Below, piece by piece: positions 21,961 through 34,926 of a stretch of DNA of 64,000 nt. Under the pieces are notes generated by a model. The model made no database searches. It was given only the letters and a program-made list of their open reading frames with translations, and was not told the origin of the DNA. A program made the translations under genes and the position numbers. The DNA is from Petrolisthes cinctipes (Eukaryota > Arthropoda > Malacostraca > Decapoda > Porcellanidae). Each line of letters starts with the position of its first letter. The first letter of the stretch is position 1. Location of the stretch: the NCBI GenBank assembly GCA_033782935.1, contig JAWQEG010001378.1, forward strand, positions 223,501 to 287,500. The letters are read 5' to 3'.

Positions 21961-24189
21961 ACAACTCGGCTATGCACCTGATAGCAGGGAGCTGATCTGC
22001 TCACCCTATCCATCTAAAACCATGATTTTCCTATCCCACCATCCCATGCATTGTTTCTCTCAGTCTGGTAGTAACTTCCTTATCCTTATCTTAAGCTTTT
22101 CCCAATATCATATTGGATTCCTGTTTCTCACTACTGGTACACTTTTTGAAGTCATGCATTTTCACCAGTCAAGCATATACTCCTGTCTTCTCCATGGTCT
22201 CACTCAGATCCTTATTTTTTTAAGCCCCACCATTCTCCTTCATAAATTGCAACATTTTCATTTAAATCTCCCGTTCCACTACCGTCATTGTTCCTGTTAT
22301 TTTTCATGTCTTGATTCTGTCAATATTTGTCACTGCACATCCAGCTAAAAATCAACATCTCCAGCATATATATTTTATTTTTTTCTGAACATAAAAATTG
22401 CTTAGTTTCTTTACTGGCTACTATTTGTGCAGGGCTTAGGGAAATGTTTTGCATTGTAATGCCCTCTATGGTGCTATTCTACCATGTTCCTTCCTTTCTA
22501 TGTTTGGAGAATTGATTTCATTTCGAGTTGCTGTGCATTCCTTTCTTCCCTTTACTCCTGTATAGGAGAACTGTTCTACTCAACTTTCTGTATTACAGTA
22601 CCATGCCTTCTTCCCACACCAATTTATAAATTTTTTAATGCTCATTCAACCAACATTACTATCTACCTTGTACTTAAACATGCTATGAATTCATGTTTCT
22701 GTCTCCATCTACAATAAACTGTCATTAATAATTATTGTAGATGCAGTTATGCATGTGTAATTCCGTCTCTTATTCTGTATTTTTTTAATTTTATTCCTTA
22801 TACTGTAACTGCTTTTCATATTGTCCTAGACTTGTAATTATGCTGAAACAAATAATTTTTCAGAATTATACTAATGGATGTAAATGCCAATGTTTGAATA
22901 ACCAAGTTAACTTTTAATTACAGTAGTTTGACTTCTGCTATTGTGAAGGTGGTAAATTTATTGCTTAGAAAATAATAATTTTAATACACTACTATTACAG
23001 CAGCTGCATAAAATATTTCATCACCATTATATTATGTATGGTGTGAATGTCATGAAAATGTACAATATATGATTAAACAGTATAAGCTGCCAACAGTTGG
23101 CTACGTGAAAAGATATGCCCTTTTCCCTCAGTGCACCTCCAACCATTCCCATATCACTTTTTCTCCAGGCCCCTTTTCAATTTCATAATTATCTCTTATT
23201 CTCTTCATTTTAAAGCATATATGTATTATAAATCTATTTTGTCTTTATTAGTTGCTTGTGACTGAAAACAGGATGTCATGCATCAGATTTGACCTAGTAT
23301 TGTATTGAGGGGTGCATCTTTTCACGTTGTAATCTAGTTAAAGTCCATTACAAATTACATTTTTTGACATGCCAGTGATGTTTTTACCATAATCACACAC
23401 ACTATATGTAAATATTATTTCCCAGAAGAATATATTTGTGTACTGTATTAAGGAATACAATGGAAATTTCATTGCAGTAGACAGTGGCGCCAGTTTGAGG
23501 CTTAAGGTGTGTGAGTTAAAGCAAATTTTTACCTTCACTCATTGCACTTGCAAATACATGGCCCAGCTGGACTGTTTCAGCAGCAGAGTCAGTTAGCCTG
23601 GAGTTCTCTGTTATGTTATAAGGGTGCTGTATTGTCACCAATACAAATTCATTAGCAGTCTAATTGAATGATTGGGAGGCAGATTGTGTAGCAGTACTGT
23701 CTGTATAAAAGTTACCAGGTATGGTTTTATCTTGCCTAATTTTTATAATACTATAGGTAATTCTTACTACTTATGAAACTGTACTATTTCTTCAGATTTG
23801 CTTCTGTGAACCAGCTGCAATTTTAACCATAAAGTTGAATGCTGTACCTCCTGTATCCACTCCACATTATTGTCAAGTTCACTTAAAACAACCAGATAAC
23901 TACAAATAATTATAGCTACATATCAAGGGTCATTTTTATGAGAGCAGAGAGCCAATAATAATTTTCAATATGCAGTTAGAAATTAAGAAAGATGGTAAAC
24001 TGGTCTTTGATGCTAGCTGTCTTTGGGAAAGTTTCTATAGAAACACAACTATGAATGTCAAAAGACCTAAACTTCTGCTTTCCTAGTATCACACAGAAGT
24101 AAGTAGTAAATGGAGATATAGTATCTGTCTATAGCTCTAACACTTCACTCACTCCGGAAACTACACCACAACAGAGAAGTCTCATTCCA

Positions 24190-24440
24190 ACCATACTCCC
24201 ACTTAACTTGAGTCTTTGTTCTTGCCTAAACTGCAAAATGTTGAGAGCAGTGGAATATTTCCCTCATGACTTGATCATTCATGACATCCTTATGATTCTT
24301 ACCAATCATGGCTTCAGTGCTATTCACTTCAATTGAAAGAGTGGGTATCATAGTCAGTAACCATTTCTTACTCTTAACAAGGCAATATAACTTCTCCATA
24401 CAGCATTGCAAGACAACCATGCTCATATTTCATGGGTAGG
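24190..24440 (-). repeat. Old LINE A fragment (endonuclease end)
   Basis: The minus strand encodes MREIFHCSQHFAV where LINE A has GMVHCSDHFAVL, and the bases match 2500-2620 over CCATACTCCCACTTAAC and CTGCAAAATG. The catalytic SDH reads SQH. It is a degraded piece only. Confidence 0.6.
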
Positions 24441-26286
24441 CTTGCACCAAATTTGTGTTGGTGACTGTACTATTATATTCATTCCCTGAGAACTTTAAAA
24501 AGAGTTGGAAGCATTTTTTGTTTAATAAGAAAGAGATTATGTCACTGTTGGTTGTAATCTATATTTTTAAATGGTTACATATCCCAGGGAATGTTTTCTG
24601 ATCCTTTTAGGTGGTAGTGTGTCTTATTCTTTGAACACCACACACTTATACATGTTCAAGCCAATCTGAGTCACTTCAGTTGGTACCTGCATTATATTCT
24701 AGTTAGTTCCGTGATGCAGGCCAGTCAGCTAGTTGAAGATTACAGGTAATATTCCAAATCAGTAATTTCATTACTTTGACAGTGGCCTCCGTAACATTCA
24801 TTTAGAGTACAACAGAAATATAATGTAAAAAACAGGGTAATTGACTCTGCCTAAGCACCTGACATACTCAGCTTCAGCATCACTGGACATAGTGCTTTTG
24901 ACCAGGCCACATTTTCCCCTCAGTGGGAAAGAGACCCACACATCATGCTTTCCCATCCCTGGGTGTTGGTGCACATTTTCATTTGCTTTGATTGACCTTA
25001 AACTGACATTATTGCCCCTCCCTTCATCTTTGCCTTTGTCTTGGCTTGTGTTATTTTGTCCAATTTTAATCTACTCCCTCAGGTTACCCAATAACTTCTA
25101 TTTATTTAATAATCTAATCAATAACTTTCCCAATCTCATTCCTAACTGTAATTACTCTAAATTAACTACCATCAACTTTACTTAACCTCACTACTTCTCA
25201 CCTAATCTAAAGTCATCTGACATAGTGTCATCAAATGTACCAAACTTTTCTAAACCAACCTAATCAGTCTTTATGCACTACCCTTGGAAAATGAAAACTC
25301 TGTATGCTTAGACCTAGGGAATGTGTGCCTTGGTCTGCCTGCCCCAGTTTGACTTTGCACTGGATTGTGACTTGTTTGACTCCTGGCAACTTAACTCGGC
25401 ATCACACCGATAAATGAACACATCCGAGGCTTTAGTTGATTCATTTAGAAATTTTCACGCTTTTAAATTCTTCCTGTAGTAACCGAATTCTGTAATTTCA
25501 GTTCATAACCACTTCCATAATAGCTATGCAGCACTGTATAGTATACTGCACAAAAAAAAGTCAGGATACTGCACACAAAAAGTAATATTGTCCCTTGAAC
25601 ATACTCTATAATTTTTGATGAACAGTACAGTAATTATGAAAAAAACTTACACTAAAAAGTACTTTCATTAGCAATATTATACTAATTAGGGTTTTAGAGG
25701 TAGTGCAACTATCAAGCATGTTTACACTTTTCAAGGTGTTTCTTAAAGTGTAATGTATCTGTCTTGTTCAGTTGAGGCACAAATCTCACACTTTTGGTGA
25801 AGGAAGTCATGTTGAGTCAGGTGAGTGTTTGTATGCTGCTGATGCTTTGCTTTGCATCACGTAAAGTAGTTCTTCCACATCTTAGTTAGTTTTGTTAATG
25901 TTCATTTCTAGGAGAAATACAGTGTGCTTATCCAGTTGTATGATAGTATAATAATTTGTGTATACTACAAGCAGATACTATGATCAAGATTCTTTTAATT
26001 TAGCAAATATTACTTGAACACTTTTGACCGTCTCCTTGTTTTGGTTTTCATATTGGTTATGATTTTATTGGTGGATGTTTGGTCTGAGGCAGAATATCTG
26101 GTCTTAGCCACCGAAGGTTAGTTAAATGTTAATTGGAATATTCATTTACTTTTCACCAGTCATGGACATCAAACTAATACCGGTACTCTTTAAAGAATAG
26201 TAGAAATGAATGATCCAAGCAAGATGTACTATACAATACTATAATACAGAATACAATGCTGTTCTCAGCTGAACTGGGAACTTTAA

Positions 26287-26689
26287 GGCCAGGGACAAAC
26301 GGACGCTTTGTGGTTGCCACGCAAGGACAACACGAGTCATCCTTGCGTGGCTGATAATGTCAATTTGTGGTTACGTCACAGAGTCACCTGTGTGTACGGC
26401 TGGCAGTGGCACGGAAACGACAGGCCCAGTGGAGGCCATATTGAATCCTGACAGAGGCAAAAAAATTTGCTGGCCACCGAGCGACCACATGTGGTCCGTG
26501 TATATCAGTCCAAAACACAAATTGCCGCCACATGTGGTGGGGATCCGTGTCTCCTCGCCACAGACACCGATGCACTCGCTCGTGAGTACGGGTTTGCTTC
26601 AAAACAATGTAATCCTATGGGAAACCACGTCCCCACTACTGCATGTTGTCCTTGAGTGGCAACCACAAAGCTACTGTGTGTCCCAGGCC
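26287..26689. mobile_element. MITE with about 45-bp inverted ends
   Basis: GGCCAGGGACAAACGG followed by CTTTGTGGTTGCCACGC at the left reappears reversed at 26645-26689 with a few changes. The interior has further inverted CACATGTGG words (26486 and 26529). About 400 bp, no transposase. Superfamily and target duplication are unclear. Confidence 0.7.
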
Positions 26690-28878
26690 CAACTCTGAAG
26701 GGGAAGCCATTTGCCAACCCAAATATTCCAACACTTACCGAATGCATATGACGTGCCCCAGGCTTGGCTCCTCCTCTTGCTCTCAACATGTGATGTGATT
26801 GACTAATATTGAATTCATCCTTGCCTGATAGTGAAAGGGAATTTTGGAACTCAAACAAACACCACATTTTTCAGAGTGGTCAAATCTAAGGGTGTGCCAG
26901 AAAAGTTGTCTCTAAGAAGTTCTGTGTGGACCGACCGAACACTTACAGAATCACAGGCATTAGAAATTTATATCCTAGACAGTAGACCATGATAATATTA
27001 TTTTCGTATTTGATATTCACTATGATGGGAGAGATTAACTTTCTCATTAATGTACAGCTCTAGAAAAATATTCTGGGTACAGACTGCATTGCCAGTGCCT
27101 CAGTGCTTCAATCTCTGGAATTCATGGAATTAGTTTCAACTAATCACATCCTTCCCTAAAAATTGCTGAACTGTAAAACCAAGAGAGCAAGACAGTTAAA
27201 ATGCTGACAACACCATGAATTTCTGTCTTGAATTGTATAGCCACCCCCATATTTTTCTGATACACAGTACAGTATTGACCTTGTAGAAGACATTTCTGCC
27301 CTCTGAGTACCAGTGTGTACTGCCTGTTGATATTATTACACCACATTGTAAACTTACTGACCTGCAGGAAGCCAGCAACTTCAACCAAAATCTCAGATAT
27401 TTAAACCCCAGTGTTTGTGAAGTAGAAAAAGCTAGCCAGTGGTACACTGTCACCTTGGTTCTCTTTCTCTATACATCTTTATATTTCAGTCACACCATTT
27501 TCTTTCTTTCTTCAAATTATGTTTCAACTTAATTAAGTGACATTATCTCAGCATCTTTATGAATAAATTGCCAAAAATAAAAATGCTGTTATAGTTTTCA
27601 ATAGTGCAACTGCTAGGAATGTGAAACACTGTTTACTTAGGTAAAATATTGTTTGTTGCTACACCCACTGAGATGAGCCTCGTAAATCTCAAGATAGCTT
27701 TTTCCATTAAAAATTGCTCACTAGATTTCGGTGAGTCTTACAAACCAAGATGTCTTACGAGTCGCATTGTAGTAGATTTAGAATAATACTGTAGTTCTTT
27801 TAAGCAACAGTGTTGCAGACTAAAAAAATTAATTTACTGTAGCCAATATAATTTGCTGGTGCATTAGTTCTGTCTAGACAATCATCCAGTCTGTTCATAT
27901 GGCAGTGTTGCATATGCTTAATGGGCTAAATGCAAAAATGTGTTTGGCCTGGATAGAGTTCTTGTATGGGTTAGTGGTCATCATATAGCTCATGGGTTCT
28001 TACATATGAACCTGTGAATGGAAAAATTGTGGAAGGATCAGTTTTTAAGCACTTACCTTTTGTTATGTGTAGAATCCAAGCTCTTGCATGCTGGGAGCAG
28101 GATGATCATATCTTACTTTACTGTATTTGTGCTTTCTTATTGTGAAAAATAATCTACCTATTATACTGTCCATTTTTAAAGCCATACATTTTTTGGCAGA
28201 CTTGACAATCACGGTCTTTAATTCCAGCTACCTTAGGATGGCTGAAATGAATCTGATGCAAATTAAATGTACTGTACTGTATTAATTTGTTTAAAATTAT
28301 TTTTATTATTTACAAAAGATCTCATGCATGGGAAATGCAGACTGGTGTTGTTATGGTACAGTTGAGAAAAACTCTTCAGATTATATACAGTTCTTGAACT
28401 GTACTATACCCAAGGGAAATATCAATAGTTTATGAGCAGAAATTATTTTGATAAATTTTCAAGTACATGTACTGTTATGTAAATGGGCCATCTTTCTTTA
28501 GTATATTGATAAATAATAAGGCTTTATATTTTCACACTGATACAATAGTTGTCAGAAATCAGCTTATTGTCCAATTAAGTCTGCAGACACAGTGTTACTG
28601 GCTGTACATAAACAACATGATGTATGAAAGAAGAGCTCCATTACTCCACTTTATCTTTTCTGAGTTCTTTAAAAAGGTATTGATTGTGACACTGGACTAA
28701 TTTTTGAAATTTATTTTTTATTTATTTTATTTTTTGTAAGTGCAGTACAGATACAGTACTTTTCCACACATCATTTATATTTTCCGACCTTTGTCTTTGT
28801 ACTGTGTTGATGACTGCATTCTTCTGTACTGTAGTTTCGACATTTCATATTTTATTTAGTATTTTTAATATTTTTCAG

Positions 28879-28913
28879 AGGCACATAACTGCTTGCTACT
28901 AAGCCTAAACATG
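28879..28913 (+). other. Possible 35-bp alternative SCOC exon
   Basis: TTTTTCAG precedes and GTAAG follows a 35-bp segment. Joined to SCOC exon 4 through the donor at 21448 it would read ...KKKGT and stop, leaving a donor after the stop. This rests on splice consensus only. Confidence 0.3.
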
Positions 28914-28955
28914 GTAAGATTGTGTTTTGAATATGGTCTTATATATTTTCTTCGT

Positions 28956-29008
<53 letters not shown>

Positions 29009-30611
29009 ATACACTGCTTACTGCAAGAAGATACTGTATGCATTAGGGTTAGGGTTCATAATTATATAATATACATTGCAGTATATAACTTTCCCAAAAT
29101 CATCAAGTTACATTGTAAATTATGCAAATGGATGGATGCTTTTAGAATATTTCATGCTTCCAAATGCATCCTAAATTGACCTATGTGTGAGTTTTATGTA
29201 GTCAGACCTGCCTAAGATGTGTGACATACTGCCACTGAGGCATTACTTTTTTCATCCTGCTGTAGGTAATTACTGTATTGTGCTTTGCTTTCTCCTCTTA
29301 CATATACATGTAAACATATTAACAATAATTTTGTGGATTTTGTTTAATCAAAAAAACTATCTTCTTTTCACCTTTCTCAAAGGGCACTAGTAGTTTTGAT
29401 TGTGCTATGCAAACCATAAAATTAGATAATATTGTGTAGACAGAGTACAGGTAATGCAAAAATGAAGTGAAAGAAGACAAGGGCACATACAAAAATTGGG
29501 AATGCAGGATATAAGGAAGGAATATTGTTGCAAAATTGTGATAAACTTATATTGTAAGAATGGTGCCCTATTTGTTTCTTTATGTAAAGCTAAGGTGAGT
29601 CAGATGTGAGGCATTTTATAATGGCATTAGGAAGCTTGAAAATTGATATGTATGCAATGCATGTATATAATATTATAGTTTAGTAAAAACTCAAACATTT
29701 TTTCAAGAAATCAAACTTTAATTCACAAATTAATTAGATTAATGTTGTTCAACTAAGGATGAGGCTTTTCCAGCCTCTAACTCTAATCACTGAACATAGT
29801 GCAATATGCAATACAGGGATTCCTTTGATATTTAATATGGAAGAATGTTTTCCTGCATTTCTCTTGCATGATATTCCAAAAACATGCTTCATATACTACT
29901 GTACCCTGAAATGATTTGCAAATGTTCTTTCGAGATGATGCCCTCATAGGAGGGTATTGCCTGTAATGATGTGGGCAGTTCTTTAACTGTACCTCCTTTC
30001 TTTCTATTTACCTTATGCTTGCTGTCCCACCTCTCTATCACCTTCTCCCTCATCTTACAGGGTCTTCCAGCCTTAGAGGAGTTTCCTTTCTTCCTCAAAT
30101 ATAAGTACTTGGTGTACATTACAAGACACAATTAAATTTACACACACACAAGTTTGGCACACATGTACTCTTCGAGAATTGTTTATACCAACATACATGC
30201 ACATAATCAGTAATTTTATTTAGGTTGTAATATTAAAAGAAAAAATATATACTTTATCTGTTACTACATGCTAAACAAGTTTGACATATCATATACTTAT
30301 ACCTTCCAGTTAACTGATGCCTTGTAAGTGATAAAAATCTAGAACTATGGTGGTGATCTCAGAATCATATTTCATGTTTTGTATTACAGTACATGAGAAG
30401 TCTTTATTATGTTGATTTTAGTACATACAGTTCAAGTACTTTTCAGTTCTCCAGGTTGGGGTTCCCACTGACTGTGCACCCACACTGCCACATGTTGATA
30501 CAACTGCGTGTTGTACAGTACTTGTCCCGTCTCTGGTCAAAGTTTTTTGTATGGGAATACGTATTATGTGTTTAACATAGCATGTTTTTGTCACATTTCC
30601 TCTACCTGCAG
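28914..30611. other. No recognised feature
   Basis: AT-rich, intron-like DNA ending in a good splice acceptor (CTACCTGCAG at 30602-30611). Confidence 0.4.
28958..29005. repeat. Poly-T run of 48
   Basis: An uninterrupted T homopolymer, possibly the reversed poly(A) tail of a retrotransposed sequence; no body was recognised beside it. Other T-runs lie at 17071-17096 and 17130-17146. Confidence 0.8.
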
Positions 30612-32415
30612 GTCAGAACGGCTGCTCTAGATGCCTTCACCAGGCAGGACCCTGGCCAGCCTTCCTAGTCACTGACTTCAACCCAGCCTGCTGACAGTGT
30701 CTATATCAGATTCAGTATTGTAAAGTTTCAACATTTACAAGATGTAAACTCACACCAAATTGTGCACGGCATTTACTGTAGAGTGAAATTTGTAAGGTCA
30801 AACATAGTGACAGTGCTTTCAGTGTTGTGTGTGCTTCAACAACACTTTAATGTAATACCCATTTAGAAGCTAATTGTAAAAATTTTGCCTGGGATTCAGG
30901 ATACATTTGCCAGACATAATGACAGATCTGAAGAAAGTCAAGGATGTAATGGAGTAAAGAAATGTGTGAATGAATGCGATGTTGATTGAGAAGATGTGGT
31001 TGGTAGTTAGGAGGCTGTTATATTCATGGCCACAGTGTGTGAACTATAACATTAAGAAATACACAACAACAGTAGTTTGTTATTGTATTATAATTTTGTG
31101 CAAGTAGTTACAGTATAGAAAAGTTATTAAAAAACATTAAGGAATCAGGCTGAGCACATCTATGGCCTAGGCCCTAGAGGTATCTGACCACCCTCACATG
31201 GTATTTGTTCTGACCTTGATGTAGAGAGACCTATGTGTCATTGCTATGGAGAGTTGGCTTACAAGATTTCATATGTTAATGTTCCATATGTTGTACACTA
31301 AAGCAGTCATATTGTTAGATCTCTCTGGTTGTCCCTGACAAGTATGTGAGTTGAAGTCTGAAATTATGCCAAAGCATGTAGAATGTAAGACCAGTGATAT
31401 GGGTAGATGTATTATCAGGATCTGCTTAAATCTGCTGCTGAACTGGTGAAATGATGTAATATACCAGTATGGTTATGTTTGATGTTTCAGCAAGGTTTTA
31501 CATGTTTTGTCTGGCAAATATATCCCAAAATATATGACCCTTTTGAATAATCACTTTATTAATAGGGGTATAGGCATGTTCTGGTTGAATTTATATACCA
31601 GTGGAATCTCAGTTTTTAAACACACTTCTCCATAGTACTGTATATATGATTTTATGTATTTGTGTGTTAAAGTGAAGGTTCAGTGGTTTCTCATGTTTTA
31701 TCATTTTTTCATGGCATGGCATGCTAAGCTGCACCATTAGATTATTATGTTTACTTATTAAGGGGTCAAACCATGGATTAATTTTTAATCTAAAATATTA
31801 GTGTCTGTATAGACTCAAAACATCTGGTATGGGTTGGGCTATGATTTTATACCCCTGCATACCACTTGACCACAGCACAGCCAAAATGGATAAGTACAGA
31901 CTTTTCATCTGCCATTGCCCTCTCTTTCCATTTTATTCTCTGGTCTTTCCCACATACTGTCATTGAGCATAATCAGTACTTTTTTACCATACTCACATCA
32001 TGATGAACATAAAAGTTTCATGTAACTTGTTAATCTTACCTTCCCCTTGCCAGGGTAACTCATCTCCAGAGGAATCAATAACACAAGCTTTAGATGTCTC
32101 AGTTACTGAAATTTGCCTTCCCGAAGATGACACCAAGCAGTGCAGTATAATAATAATATGTTGACTCTAGACCACAAAAACTAGAGCAATTTTCATGAAA
32201 TGACCTCAAGAAAATGAAAAAAAGAATGTAAAATTTTTGCAATTTTACAGTTGGAATGCAGCAGTGGATATCATGTGCAACAACTGAGATTCAGGCATGT
32301 GCCATATTCCATATATTTAAATGCACAAGGTAATTCCCTGTATTACATGGCAGTGGCCTACATCACTTAGTTAATTACTTCTTTCAATGATAGAGAAATA
32401 AATCTAAGGTAAGGA
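30612..32415 (+). other. Possible alternative last exon/3'UTR of SCOC
   Basis: A strong acceptor at 30611 leads into sequence that, joined to the donor at 21448, would change the SCOC C-terminus to ...KKKSERLL with a stop at 30628-30630. An AATAAA-type signal (AAATAAA) near 32395 could end the transcript. No repeat features interrupt the stretch, which fits a long 3'UTR. A 9-kb intron would be needed. The splice is unproven. Confidence 0.4.
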
Positions 32416-33501
32416 AGATGTTTAAGTATCCCCACTGGAAAGGTACACAAATTTGTTTTTACAATATGTCCTTAGAATTCCACTCCTGTGTTCAACATCA
32501 CAATCATAGGAATTTGATTGAAAGCTTTAAAAATCCCTCTTAATCCTGAAAAAAAATATATATATATAGAAATAGTAGGTTCATTGAGGAGCAATTTCCG
32601 CTTTTAGATGAAGGGGATTGACCCAGACTGTTTGAGAGAAGTAGGCTGTAGGCTAAATGCATTCTACCTCTTATTACCCGCAAGGGTATCGAATGACCTC
32701 TATTAAAGGTAAAAAATAGTTGGTGGCAGCAAAGTACAGTATGTACAGTAGGCGTCAAAAGTCGTGTTGCCACATCTGCCAAGTCATGAAGTATAGTATG
32801 GAAATATAAGATTCACTGGCTCATGAACTGAAAACCAGAGAAGAATATTAGTTCTGGGTATTGTAATTTTGTATGGTGAATGTGTTTGTTTGATTATTAT
32901 CCTTTGCTATCTTTCAAGAACCGTTGATTGAGGCTACACAACTTTTGCTGCCGTTTGTATCGTGTAGGCTACTAGACAAGAAGTGAAAATGCTATTAGAA
33001 GAGAAATGTGCTTAGTGAATAATGTAATGATGTTCATTAATCTTCACAATCGTAAAATATGAGTGAATGAAATGTTTTACTAGGATTCTACTTTGGATAT
33101 ACAGTGTACAATAGTTCCCACAACTATTTAGAAACAAAAGTATACATTCTTTTACAATGGACGAAATTAATTGGTTTGGTGAGTATGGCAACAGTTGGAA
33201 CTTTATAGCACTGCACATGGGACTGATACCTTGAAAATTTGATACCGTGTTATCGTATGTAATACAGACTGTATATGGTACTTTGTCATGTATGGAGTTT
33301 GATCTGGTTATGTATAGTTACACTAGAGAGGCCTAATTAGGCAAGCAGTATACAGGGTGTCTCGCGAGTTGTAGCGGAGCCGAAGGGAGATGAAAGATTA
33401 CGTAATTTTATGCAAAAATACTCTATAATTATATATTTTTTTTAAGAGCAGCTGGTTCAGGAGTAAATACAGGGGATGTGTTAGCGAGAAGCGAGTGGTG
33501 G
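32416..33501. other. No recognised gene; a dispersed repeat fragment near 32735-32850
   Basis: The segment GTACAGTAGGCGTCAAAAGT to ACTGAAAACCAGAGAAG resembles 50758-50865 in the same orientation. Near 33352 there is a TACAGGGTGTCTCGCGAG word, like mariner-type ends; its partner was not found. Confidence 0.4.
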
Positions 33502-33590
33502 GGTCAGACCACAGAGCTATAAACATAGAGCTCGCCACCACCCCCCCCCCCCCCCCTGGCGTGTCACCACCGGAAGTGGGTTGGCAGCCA

Positions 33591-33641
33591 TGACAGATAG
33601 CCCATCCCCTCAACCCGCCAGCCTGTTAGCTTATGCCAGGG
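33591..33641 (+). other. Exon-like ORF in the left arm of the foldback
   Basis: ACCGGAAGT (an ETS-type promoter word) precedes ATG ACA GAT..., 17 codons reading MTDSPSPQPASLLAYAR, followed exactly by the splice donor GTAAGAT. No matching acceptor or protein family was recognised. It resembles a captured housekeeping promoter plus first exon. Confidence 0.35.
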
Positions 33642-34576
33642 TAAGATATTATTTCATTTATTCGGCCTTTTATTGATGATATGGTATGTTAACTACATTA
33701 TAGTGACTCACAATATATGAATAAGTATTTCTTTAACCGATATATCAGTGAATGGCTGATTAAATATAAATACATTTCGGTTAATAGGTGAAATGAGTTA
33801 GATAAACAAAACTATCGTTGGCTCTCATCCACAGTCACCTTCTTATAATATATAATTATATACAACGTATAGCTCTGTTAATTGATTTAACAAAACCTGC
33901 ATAATTAAATAACAAGATACAATGCTTTACAAATCAGGGAAATGTCAATAACTGTGGGTAGATACATACTATACAAGTACGTACAGGAGTTCAAAGCGCA
34001 GAGCTATCTTACTATCTATACACATAGAGCGATCGCCTGTGGTGACACTCCTCCCCTATCTAATAACACAGGGTTAAGCCACAGAGGTAAAAACATAGAG
34101 CGCTTTATTAAAGTGTCCGTGTGACATGGGCTTTAATAACCCAGCTGTGTTATTAGATAGGGGAGGAGTGTCACCACAGGCGATCGCTCTATGTGTATAG
34201 ATAGGCTATAATAAGATAGCTCTGCGCTTTGAACTCCCGTACGTACTTTTATAGTATGTTTCTATCCACAGTTATTGACATTTCCCTGATTTGTAAAGCA
34301 TTGTATCTTGTTATTTAATTATGCAGGTTTTGTTAAATCAATTAACAGAGCTATACGTTGTATATAATTATATATTATAAGAAATTAAGGTGACTGTGGA
34401 TGAGTGCCAACGATGGTTTTGTTTATCTAATTAAGCCCGAAATGTATTTATATTTAATCAGCCATTCACTGATATATCGGTTAAAGAAATACTTATTCAT
34501 ATATTGTGAGTCACTATAATGTAGTTAATATACCATATCATCAATAAAAGACCGAACAAATGAAATAATATCTTAC

Positions 34577-34627
34577 CCTGGCATAAGCTAACAGGCTGGC
34601 GGGTTGAGGGGATGGGCTATCTGTCAT
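34577..34627 (-). other. Exon-like ORF in the right arm of the foldback
   Basis: Mirror copy of the ORF at 33591. Here the start context is GGCGGCCATGACAG, a better Kozak match than the left arm, and the GTAAGAT donor is kept. Both copies read towards the centre of the palindrome. Confidence 0.35.
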
Positions 34628-34926
34628 GGCCGCCAACGCACTTCCGGTGGTGACACGCCAGGGGGGGTTGGCGAGCTCTATGTTTATAGCTCTGTGGGTT
34701 AAGCGCTCTATGTTTATAGCTCTGTGGGGTTAAGCGCTCTATGTTTTTAGCTCTGTGGGTCAGACCATGGAGGTATAATATAAAGGAGGCGGCATGACGT
34801 CACAAAGGTGAAGCCAACTCACTATTGGTTGACTGTCTCCCCTACCCCCCATTGACTCAAAACAAACCTCAGCTGATCACGTCTGACCATCAACTTCACC
34901 AACATTCTTTGCCATTTTTTGTAATA

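Larger units (their letters stand above)
21452..28878 (+). other. Long intron-like stretch downstream of SCOC exon 4
   Basis: No host exon is recognised with confidence until 28879. Old LINE fragments lie near 21600 and 24190 and a MITE at 26287. The rest is AT-rich with frequent TACAGTA/TACTGTA words. If the downstream exons are used, this is the last large SCOC intron or part of the 3' region. Confidence 0.45.
33510..34757. mobile_element. P-superfamily-like foldback transposon (giant palindrome)
   Basis: Arms 33510-34070 and 34146-34757 are near-perfect inverted copies of about 555 bp around a 75-bp centre. The outer ends read CACAGAGCTATAAACATAGA, resembling the adjoining P element's CATGGAGGTATAATATAAAG. 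The 8-bp direct repeats GGTCAGAC (33502-33509 and 34758-34765) flank it. On its right end a 31-bp unit (CACAGAGCTATAAACATAGA plus GCGCTTAACCC) is present three times, and once more near the centre. No transposase ORF exists, so mobilisation would need an enzyme in trans. Each arm also holds a promoter-like segment and a short exon-like ORF. Confidence 0.8.

Noticed and set aside
26357..26867. Overlapping ORFs on both strands
   Set aside because: They lie inside the MITE at 26287-26689 and follow its inverted repeats.
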